Shown here: positions 32,917 through 37,176 of the stretch, piece after piece | How the letters are laid out: each line of letters begins with the position of its first letter | Position numbering within the stretch: the first letter of the stretch is position 1 | Assembly (NCBI GenBank): GCA_946498245.1 | Contig: CAMMNN010000033.1 | Span: 1-37,176 of the forward strand | DNA length: 37,176 nucleotides | Direction of reading: 5' to 3' | Source: an uncultured Clostridium sp. | Lineage (GTDB): Bacteria > Bacillota > Clostridia > Lachnospirales > Lachnospiraceae | Translations under genes and position numbers: made by a program | Notes under the pieces: model-generated | Told to the model about the DNA's origin: nothing | What the model saw: the letters and a program-made list of their open reading frames with translations, nothing else | Databases searched by the model: none

Positions 32917-33057
32917 TTAACAAACATCGTCACAGTCAAATCGCGCTGATTCATCGTCTGCGAGATTTTCCAGTTGACACGGCGTTACATTGCAAAGTTC
33001 TATTCCATCGAGGAAAATTCTTATATCGTCATCAATGTTCAGCGTTTTTAAACCCAT
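32917..33057 (-). CDS. Small acidic protein (46 aa)
   Basis: ATG 33057 with an AAGAAGGGAGAGAGAA leader opens a 46-codon frame starting MGLKTLNIDDDIRIFLDGIE and ending FDCDDVC. Very acidic, three Cys. The family is not recognised. It fills an otherwise empty gap and the ribosome site is good. 32829-32916 holds nothing clear. Confidence 0.6.
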   Translation of the reverse strand: MGLKTLNIDDDIRIFLDGIELCNVTPCQLENLADDESARFDCDDVC

Positions 33058-33091
33058 TTCTCTCTCCCTTCTTTCTTGCTCTACTTTTATC

Positions 33092-33143
33092 TTGTCTTTT
33101 CCTCCCCTCAGCCCTATACTGTAGGTACCAGACCGCCATCTGG
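33092..33143 (+). promoter_or_regulatory. Plus-strand promoter with leader hairpin (cassette A)
   Basis: TTGTCT (33092-33097), 17 bp, TATACT (33115-33120), then an inverted repeat CCAGA-CCGCCA-TCTGG (33128-33143). Downstream comes AATCTA and GAAAGGAG before the TTG start at 33171. It shares layout and words with the promoters at 33741 and 34436. Confidence 0.55.
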
Positions 33144-33170
33144 AATCTATCGGAAAGGAGCAGAATCATT

Positions 33171-33347
33171 TTGAATGAACTAGAACAAAAAATTTATGAC
33201 GCTATATCTCAAAAAGGCCAGTATCGCTATTCTTCAGATATGGCTGTCAAATCGACCGAAATAAAAGCTGTTGATTTTCTGAAATCCAATGGCTATATTT
33301 CGGTACGAGCAGAGTCTATCGGGTTCGTCATTGCCGAAACCATTTAG
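33171..33347 (+). CDS. Small plus-strand protein (58 aa), wHTH-like
   Basis: TTG 33171 follows GGAAAGGAG and opens 58 codons: MNELEQKIYDAISQKGQYRY, then SSDMAVKSTEIKAVDFLKSN and GYISVRAE. The pattern, a helix, a short helix, a recognition-like helix, then two strands, resembles a minimal winged helix. It runs against the main operon and its end overlaps the convergent gene at 33328-33567 by 20 bp. It has its own promoter. Confidence 0.6.
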   Translation: MNELEQKIYDAISQKGQYRYSSDMAVKSTEIKAVDFLKSNGYISVRAESIGFVIAETI

Positions 33348-33567
33348 ACCGTGCTTTCCAGAATGTTATCCGGGATTTTACCCTTTCAAAAAAGCCTGGA
33401 TAACATTCTTCAATAACCGCAACTTCTTCTTTGTACCACTTTCCGTCTTTGCTAGTGCTTATATGTACATCATGCACACCCTTGAAAAATGTACTGCGGA
33501 AGGAAATCAAGTACTTGTCTTCCCCCAGACGGTAGAAGATATATTTTATTCGGAAATCCGTTTTCAC
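33328..33567 (-). CDS. Hypothetical early protein (79 aa)
   Basis: GTG 33567 with AAGGAGGGTGAGAGC upstream. Product begins MKTDFRIKYIFYRLGEDKYL, basic and beta-rich, then EECYPGFFERVKSRITFWKA near the end. No family recognised. It follows directly after a shifted small gene, whose last codons form its ribosome site. Confidence 0.65.
   Translation of the reverse strand: MKTDFRIKYIFYRLGEDKYLISFRSTFFKGVHDVHISTSKDGKWYKEEVAVIEECYPGFFERVKSRITFWKARSKWFRQ
33360..33409. repeat. 15-bp inverted repeat inside coding sequence
   Basis: AGAATGTTATCCGGG (33360-33374) and CCTGGATAACATTCT (33395-33409) are inverted copies with one mismatch and a 20-nt loop. It starts 13 bases after the stop of the plus-strand gene and lies inside the minus-strand gene. 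No T-run of note follows, but it may end or stabilise the plus transcript. Confidence 0.6.
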
Positions 33568-33571
33568 GCTC

Positions 33572-33720
33572 TCACCCTCCTTTCCTTACTGATTCTTTCT
33601 CTACCTCTTTCTGATGCGCCATAGCCTCGACCTGTCCCAGAAGATACCCTTTTGTGAAATCATTTAACTTAGGAACTGCCGCCGCTATGGTTTCGGCAAT
33701 CTGTTTCTTTTTTCATTCAT
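33572..33720 (-). pseudogene. Small phage gene broken by a 1-nt deletion in an A tract
   Basis: ATG 33720 has an AGAAGGTGG site. In frame it stops after 11 codons; shifting by one base in the A6 tract just after the start gives a natural-looking protein: MNEKKKQIAETIAAAVPKLN, DFTKGYLLGQVEAMAHQKEV, EKESVRKGG, ending at TGA 33572. The length (149 bp) is one short of a multiple of three. The intact type, with xTKGYLLGxxEAMA, is common in Clostridia phages. Cause: mutation, sequencing error or slippage. Confidence 0.6.
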
Positions 33721-33740
33721 GGTTTCAGCCACCTTCTCTA

Positions 33741-33770
33741 TTGGACTTCTCTTTTCCCCTGTGTTATACT
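33741..33770 (+). promoter_or_regulatory. Plus-strand promoter (cassette B)
   Basis: TTGGAC (33741-33746), 18 bp, TATACT (33765-33770). The leader has a weak CGG/CCG hairpin, then AAATCTAACAGAAAGGAG before ATG 33815, aligning word for word with the leader of cassette A (AATCTA, GAAAGGAG). Confidence 0.55.
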
Positions 33771-33814
33771 TTAATCACCGGAAGCTACCGAAATCTAACA
33801 GAAAGGAGTCAGCC

Positions 33815-34018
33815 ATGACTTATACGCAAATTATTTCAGGATACTGTCCATTAATAGAATCGGACAGAGAAATCCGTATTACCGTATCTGAGTTTTCTGT
33901 TATTGGGAGTAACGCCTCTCAGAAACGCATAACGGAATTTCAATGTCCAGATGGCGCTACTTGTCCGTATTGCAAGGGCCGTCAGTGCTGCGATCTAGTA
34001 GATAAACACCCCCTTTAA
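33815..34018 (+). CDS. Small plus-strand Cys-rich protein (67 aa)
   Basis: ATG 33815 follows GAAAGGAGTCAGCC. Product: MTYTQIISGYCPLIESDREI, then beta-like SEFSVIGSNASQ and a Cys cluster CPDGATCPYCKGRQCC near the end, suggesting a zinc-binding ribbon. It is a type of small protein seen widely in Clostridia genomes and prophages. The frame is open further upstream, but that part crosses the promoter. Its end overlaps the convergent gene 33957-34229 by 62 bp. Confidence 0.68.
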   Translation: MTYTQIISGYCPLIESDREIRITVSEFSVIGSNASQKRITEFQCPDGATCPYCKGRQCCDLVDKHPL

Positions 34019-34229
34019 GCAAAGTAAACTGATACTTTGTTTTCGGGATTGCCTGCGATATGTAGTGATACCAGCGTAAATCACACCCTTGAACATATGG
34101 ACAATGCTCACACGCTTCGCACATATTCGCAGGCTCATTATTTGCCATCTGTCTTTGAAATGCCTGGATATGGTAGGCTGTACAGGTGTGGCATTTCTGC
34201 AAATCCACATTATTGTTTTCCAATTGCAT
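33957..34229 (-). CDS. Cys-rich early protein (90 aa)
   Basis: ATG 34229 with AGAAAGGGTG just before it. Product begins MQLENNNVDLQKCHTCTAYH and contains Cys pairs: C-x2-C near residue 13-16, then CEACEHC and C at about 48. These could hold one or two metal ions. No named family; it lies in the early operon, and its last 62 bp overlap the convergent plus-strand Cys-rich gene. Confidence 0.68.
   Translation of the reverse strand: MQLENNNVDLQKCHTCTAYHIQAFQRQMANNEPANMCEACEHCPYVQGCDLRWYHYISQAIPKTKYQFTLLKGGVYLLDRSTDGPCNTDK
34020..34043 (+). terminator. Terminator of the plus-strand Cys-rich gene
   Basis: CAAAGTA (34020-34026), loop AACTGA, TACTTTG (34033-34039), then four T. It begins two bases after the stop codon. 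It lies inside the coding part of the minus-strand gene, so the two genes are entangled. Confidence 0.55.
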
Positions 34230-34238
34230 CACCCTTTC

Positions 34239-34418
34239 TTATCCTGCCTTTACCTCGGCCTGCCCCGTGTTCCCTTCCTCGCTATGCTTTATTCCAGTTA
34301 AAAGCCCCAGCATATAGGCCATTGCCTTGTCTCTGGCTTCCGCATTGAGCAGAGGGGCCATGATATGGATATTGGTAAGGGAATCCTTGGTTAACTTAAC
34401 ATTCTCAATTCCAGCCAT
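34239..34418 (-). CDS. Hypothetical early protein (59 aa)
   Basis: ATG 34418 (MAGIENVKLTKDSLTNIHIM) chosen because AGGAGG sits nine bases upstream; an upstream GTG in the same frame overlaps that site. Product is helical, with LLNAEARDKAMAYMLGLLTG. Function unknown. Ten bases before the next gene. Confidence 0.65.
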   Translation of the reverse strand: MAGIENVKLTKDSLTNIHIMAPLLNAEARDKAMAYMLGLLTGIKHSEEGNTGQAEVKAG

Positions 34419-34435
34419 AGTTCTCACCTCCTATC

Positions 34436-34488
34436 TTGTCTTTGCTCCCTTCATGCCTTATACTGTACTTACAGGCCCCGCCAGGGCC
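34436..34488 (+). promoter_or_regulatory. Plus-strand promoter with hairpin (cassette C)
   Basis: TTGTCT (34436-34441), 17 bp, TATACT (34459-34464), then GGCCC-CGCCA-GGGCC (34474-34488). Nearly the same promoter as cassette A and a hairpin at the matching distance with different stem bases. The only frame after it is 21 codons without a good ribosome site, so its gene may be lost or the product an RNA. Confidence 0.5.
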
Positions 34489-34557
34489 GAGTAAAAGATG
34501 CATTCTGGTCGAAAGTATTTTCTGTTGCATCATCAATCATTATTAGCATTATTGCGC

Positions 34558-34728
34558 TCATAAAATAAGGCGTTTGAGTAATGCAAGTATGCTTATAATA
34601 ACTGAAAGTATCGAGAGGATACGGGCCTCATGATTGTACCTTCTCGCAGATTTTAAATTTTCTCTAATTTCCTCAAAGTCTGTGCGTGTTGTTTCAAGCC
34701 TCTGCTCGGCTTCTGATTCCGATCCCAT
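34558..34728 (-). CDS. First early gene: small tail-anchored membrane protein (56 aa)
   Basis: ATG 34728 (MGSESEAEQRLETTRTDFEE) follows AAAGGAGGGTGTGAA; an upstream GTG in the same frame (34797) has no such site. A charged helical N-terminus precedes a single hydrophobic C-terminal segment (ILSILSVIISILALL). It is the first gene after the early promoter. Topology is that of a tail-anchored membrane protein. Function unknown. Confidence 0.68.
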   Translation of the reverse strand: MGSESEAEQRLETTRTDFEEIRENLKSARRYNHEARILSILSVIISILALLKRLIL

Positions 34729-34860
34729 TTCACACCCTCCTTTGGCAAAAATTTCAATAAAAATCACTACAACTTTTTTCCATATTCTTTGTATCACCTA
34801 AGGAATAGGCTTCGGTCTATTTCTTTTTCTTATCGCCTCCCTTTTGTTTCCTATGGCTAC

Positions 34861-34889
34861 ATTATAGTCCCCTTTGCCATCTTTGTCAA
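34861..34889 (-). promoter_or_regulatory. Early leftward promoter
   Basis: On the minus strand a consensus TTGACA (34884-34889), exactly 17 bp, and consensus TATAAT (34861-34866). It points into the early operon and should be the lytic promoter. One operator-like repeat lies inside its spacer. Confidence 0.82.
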
Positions 34890-34911
34890 TAGTTTTTTGT
34901 CCCCTTTGCCA
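34867..34911. promoter_or_regulatory. Operator-like direct repeats
   Basis: The 13-mer GTCCCCTTTGCCA occurs at 34867-34879 and 34899-34911, 32 bp apart (about three helix turns). The first copy fills the spacer of the early promoter; the second lies just before the -35 of the repressor promoter. This is the layout expected for repressor binding sites. Confidence 0.7.
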
Positions 34912-34920
34912 ACTTTTTTC

Positions 34921-34949
34921 TTGACTATTTTTTTTTTGCGTGGTATTCT
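34921..34949 (+). promoter_or_regulatory. Repressor promoter
   Basis: TTGACT (34921-34926), 17 bp, TATTCT (34944-34949), followed by GAAGGTGATGAA and the repressor's ATG at 34973. It diverges from the early promoter, with the operator repeats between them. Confidence 0.7.
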
Positions 34950-34972
34950 ATTCTTAGAAAGAAGGTGATGAA

Positions 34973-35353
34973 ATGACACAAGGAGAACGTGTGAAAACGT
35001 TAAGAAAAGCCTTAAATTTAACGCTTGAAAAATTCGGTGATCCTCTTGGTGTTGGAAAAACTGCTATATCTAAAATAGAAAACAATGAGAGAGGGCTAAC
35101 CGACCAGATGATAAAGGCCATCTGCCGTGAGTTCGGCGTTAATGAGCTTTGGCTCCGCACCGGTGAGGGGGAAATGAAGAAAACGCTTCAGGGAGAAGAT
35201 CGGTTTTCTCTTAATATAGGAAAACTCCAAAATACAGACAATGAAACTTTAATCCGGTGGGTGAATGCTATTGCTGAAACTAACCCGGAATTGTTGAAAG
35301 ATATAGAAGACTTTTTCAAACGTCTTTTGAACATAGAAAAAGAGCCGGATTAA
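34973..35353 (+). CDS. XRE-family phage repressor (no peptidase domain)
   Basis: A 126-aa repressor. Residues about 5-60 are an XRE helix-turn-helix (RVKTLRKALNLTLEKFGDPL, GVGKTAISKIENNERGLTDQ). The rest, including ETLIRWVNAIAETNPELLKD, is a short helical domain, probably for dimers. No S24/LexA-type peptidase is present (the family form with self-cleavage is usually above 200 aa). It should bind the GTCCCCTTTGCCA repeats, keep the early promoter off and control its own transcription. Its stop codon overlaps that of a convergent small gene. Confidence 0.88.
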   Translation: MTQGERVKTLRKALNLTLEKFGDPLGVGKTAISKIENNERGLTDQMIKAICREFGVNELWLRTGEGEMKKTLQGEDRFSLNIGKLQNTDNETLIRWVNAIAETNPELLKDIEDFFKRLLNIEKEPD

Positions 35354-35472
35354 TCCGACCCTTTCTCCTGGACAGCAAGCTGTAATGAGATAAAGATTCT
35401 TCTAAGAATTTTTTCATCATCGAGTTGCTTTGCCAGTTCCGCAATCGCTGCCTGATATTCTTGAACGGACAT
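35350..35472 (-). CDS. 40-aa protein convergent with the repressor
   Basis: ATG 35472 follows GGGGGAAGGC; product MSVQEYQAAIAELAKQLDDE then KILRRIFISLQLAVQEKGSD. It is helical, acidic then amphipathic. Its TAA overlaps the repressor's stop on the other strand by three bases. Its transcript would start at a promoter with a LexA-type box, about 120 bases upstream. Short helical proteins of this look lie near phage repressors in Clostridia. A role as SOS-induced antirepressor is my inference. Confidence 0.62.
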   Translation of the reverse strand: MSVQEYQAAIAELAKQLDDEKILRRIFISLQLAVQEKGSD

Positions 35473-35581
35473 TGATAGCCTTCCCCCTTACGCTGACTAA
35501 AATAACAATCGCTTACTTTAGGCCCAGCAGACACCGTCAGGGAAAGGAGGCGCCGCCTGCTGAGTGGGCGGCCATATAGCA

Positions 35582-35653
35582 AGAACATTTGTTCTGTTTT
35601 CATTATATATCGGATAGTCTGATTTTTCAAGGGTTTATTAGAACATATGTTCT
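35582..35653. promoter_or_regulatory. Two LexA-type SOS boxes
   Basis: AGAACATTTGTTCT (35582-35595) and AGAACATATGTTCT (35640-35653): GAAC-N4-GTTC palindromes, the LexA box form known from Clostridia and Bacillus. Both are followed by GTTTT. The first covers the expected start site of the leftward promoter; the second is just upstream of it and about 60 bp before the T5orf172 gene. Confidence 0.75.
35602..35630 (-). promoter_or_regulatory. Leftward SOS-type promoter
   Basis: On the minus strand TTGAAA (35625-35630), 17 bp, TATAAT (35602-35607). The start site would fall at about 35595, inside the first LexA-type box. It would drive the 40-aa gene and an RNA antisense to the end of the repressor gene. 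Confidence 0.68.
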
Positions 35654-35711
35654 GTTTTTGCAAGAGATTCTTTGAATCACAGCTACTACATAGGAAAGGA
35701 TTGGTATCCAT

Positions 35712-37115
35712 ATGAAAAGAAAATGGTATCTACAAACCTGGCTCATTTGCCTACTATTTGCGTTTTGGTTTGTTTACGGCGTTCCATTACTGTTAGGTAT
35801 CGTCCTGCTGGTTTTAAAAAACAAAGCTGAAAAATCCGCTGCAGCCCATACACTTCAACTTGAAACGGAGAATACTCAGCTGCACAAATTACTTACCCCG
35901 GAAATGCAGGACGCCCATGAACTTCAGTGCTTAATCGAATCGCTCAAAAAAGAGCAAAATTCTGTTGAGGACGAGATTAAAAGCCTGAAAAAGACCATTT
36001 CGCAATTAGATACCGAAATATCAAATAAGAAAAGGCAAATTGTTCAGTTAGATGATGAAATTTTGATTCAGGAATTTGGTCTATATAAACCGCAGTACGA
36101 TTTCGCATCTGCTCTTGACTACAAAGAGGAGCTGACAAAAATCCGTTCCAAACAAAAAGAACTTATCAAAGCTAAGCAGGCTGTCAATGGCAACACAAAC
36201 TGGGAAGTAAATGGCAGTAAGACAAAAGGCAAAAAGATGGTCTCGGATACTCAGAAACTTCTTTTGCGGGCATTTAACAATGAATGCGATGAGATTATTT
36301 CAAAAGTACGATATACCAATTTTGATGCTTCTTTAGACCGAATTTACAAATCCGCTGAAACCATTTCAAAATTGGGTACAGTTTTAGGTATATCCGTCAA
36401 TCAAAAATACCTTAATTCAAAGGTAAAGGAGCTACGCCTAGCTTTTGAATATCAGCAAAAAAAACAAGAAGAAAAAGAAGCGCTGAAAGCTGCCAGAGCC
36501 GAGCAACGCGAACAAGCGAAAATCCAAAAAGAATTGGAAATGCAGCGTAAAAAAATCGAGAAAGAACAAAATCATTACCAAACTGCTTTTGAAAAAATTT
36601 GTTCTCAGTTAAATGCTCATCCAGATGACCCAGATTTGCTGGAGAAAAAGCAGGCTTTGGAAAATCAGCTGACTGATATTGATAAAGCACTGAACGACAT
36701 CGACTACCGGCAGGCAAATATGAGAGCTGGCTATGTATATGTTATTTCCAATATTGGTGCTTTCGGCGAAAACATATACAAAATCGGTATGACCCGCCGC
36801 CTCGACCCTCAAGATCGCATTGATGAACTTGGAGACGCTTCTGTACCGTTTAAATTTGATGTTCATGCTATGATATTCTCTGATGATGCCCCCGCCCTGG
36901 AAACTGCTCTTCACAAAGCATTTGAAAGTCGGAAACTTAACATGGTCAACCAGAGACGCGAATTTTTCAATGTAACACTGGACGAAATCAAAAAGGTAGT
37001 AAGGAAGAATTTTGATAAAACTGTTGAGTTTATTGATGTACCAGATGCAGAGCAATACAGAGTTAGCCAGAAAATGAGAGAGCAAATGAAAGATAATTGT
37101 TCTCAAAACAGTTGA
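35712..37115 (+). CDS. Membrane-anchored DUF4041/T5orf172 (GIY-YIG-like) protein
   Basis: A 467-aa protein. One or two hydrophobic stretches at about 9-36 (WLICLLFAFWFVYGVPLLLG) anchor it in the membrane. Coiled coil follows (about 37-115), then a DUF4041-like region (about 115-250; DTEISNKKRQIVQLDDEILI, FGLYKPQYDF), a second coiled coil (about 245-330) and a T5orf172/GIY-YIG-like domain from M337: GYVYVISNIGAFGENIYKIG then MTRRLDPQDRIDELGDASVP, ALETALHKAF and EFFNV. The start ATG follows GGAAAGGA. Located between repressor and the (unseen) integrase end, a classic site of prophage-carried defence genes, and next to LexA-type boxes. Function is not established. Confidence 0.82.
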   Translation: MKRKWYLQTWLICLLFAFWFVYGVPLLLGIVLLVLKNKAEKSAAAHTLQLETENTQLHKLLTPEMQDAHELQCLIESLKKEQNSVEDEIKSLKKTISQLDTEISNKKRQIVQLDDEILIQEFGLYKPQYDFASALDYKEELTKIRSKQKELIKAKQAVNGNTNWEVNGSKTKGKKMVSDTQKLLLRAFNNECDEIISKVRYTNFDASLDRIYKSAETISKLGTVLGISVNQKYLNSKVKELRLAFEYQQKKQEEKEALKAARAEQREQAKIQKELEMQRKKIEKEQNHYQTAFEKICSQLNAHPDDPDLLEKKQALENQLTDIDKALNDIDYRQANMRAGYVYVISNIGAFGENIYKIGMTRRLDPQDRIDELGDASVPFKFDVHAMIFSDDAPALETALHKAFESRKLNMVNQRREFFNVTLDEIKKVVRKNFDKTVEFIDVPDAEQYRVSQKMREQMKDNCSQNS

Positions 37116-37123
37116 ATGGAATG

Positions 37124-37154
37124 AAAAACCGGCCCCTGCGCCAACAGGAACCGG
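37124..37154 (-). terminator. Terminator at the right edge
   Basis: CCGG (37129-37132) and CCTG (37135-37138) pair with CAGG (37145-37148) and CCGG (37151-37154), with mismatches between. On the minus strand five T follow (37124-37128). It would end a leftward transcript from beyond the window, plausibly the integrase gene, nine bases after the stop of the T5orf172 gene. Confidence 0.6.
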
Positions 37155-37176
37155 CTACCATCTTAATCGCTACGCC

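Noticed and set aside
34499-34564. 21-codon plus-strand frame after promoter cassette C
   Set aside because: The ribosome site is poor and the peptide has no recognisable character; kept only as a remark on cassette C.
35316-35711. 131-codon minus-strand frame across the SOS promoter
   Set aside because: It runs through the LexA boxes and the promoter and its first part is unlikely to be transcribed. The 40-aa frame inside has a good ribosome site and a better position. A start right at the -10 (ATGAAAACAG) would have no leader.
1-37176. tRNA genes, integrase, holin/endolysin, attachment sites
   Set aside because: I looked for them on both strands and saw none; they are expected outside the window.

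Overview
The window is most of a temperate contractile-tailed (myovirus-type) phage or prophage of a Gram-positive host. The best guess is a gut Clostridia/Lachnospiraceae bacterium: GC is moderate, AGGAGG-type ribosome sites are strong, GTG/TTG starts are common, the tail module is PBSX/Xkd-like, and DUF1492-, YopX- and DUF669-type proteins are typical of Clostridia phages. No integrase, lysis cassette or attachment site is visible, so both ends of the element lie outside. Almost everything is transcribed leftward (minus strand).

Layout in transcription order (right to left). 34.5-37.2 kb is the immunity region. It holds a rightward XRE repressor without a peptidase domain, a consensus leftward early promoter with operator-like repeats, a 40-aa ORF convergent with the repressor behind a promoter carrying LexA-type boxes, and a membrane-anchored DUF4041/T5orf172 (GIY-YIG-like) gene. 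32.2-34.5 kb has many tiny early genes, including plus-strand genes behind look-alike promoter leaders. 25.1-32.2 kb is the replication/recombination block: SMC-like ATPase, AAA ATPase, DUF669 protein, SF2 helicase and primase-ATPase. 24.8-25.1 kb is a non-coding palindrome array that looks like a replication origin. 21.7-24.8 kb has RusA, zinc-ribbon, YopX and small proteins, ending in a DUF1492/ArpU-like late regulator. 21.0-21.5 kb is an AT-rich membrane gene between two terminators (a moron). 10.8-20.9 kb is packaging and head: TerS, TerL, portal, minor capsid protein with a toxin-like tail plus two small immunity-like genes, DUF2213 protease/scaffold, cement protein, DUF2184 capsid and head completion. 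0.4-10.8 kb is the contractile tail: tail terminator, sheath, tube, frameshifted chaperone, tape measure, baseplate and fibre.

How the parts work together: the repressor should hold the early promoter shut. Because it has no self-cleavage domain, SOS induction probably acts through the LexA-box region, possibly through the 40-aa protein. The early operon then makes the replication proteins, the DUF1492 protein probably turns on the late genes, and head and tail genes follow in standard order.

The most interesting items are: (1) the minor capsid protein with a C-terminal DUF6883-like domain followed by two tandem paralogous small acidic genes, which looks like a capsid-borne toxin/immunity system; (2) four ~32-bp palindromes at a ~44-bp period plus a half site, next to an AT-rich stretch and a large hairpin at the 3' end of the primase gene; (3) the SOS-box-controlled 40-aa gene whose stop codon overlaps the repressor's; (4) the terminator-flanked membrane moron.
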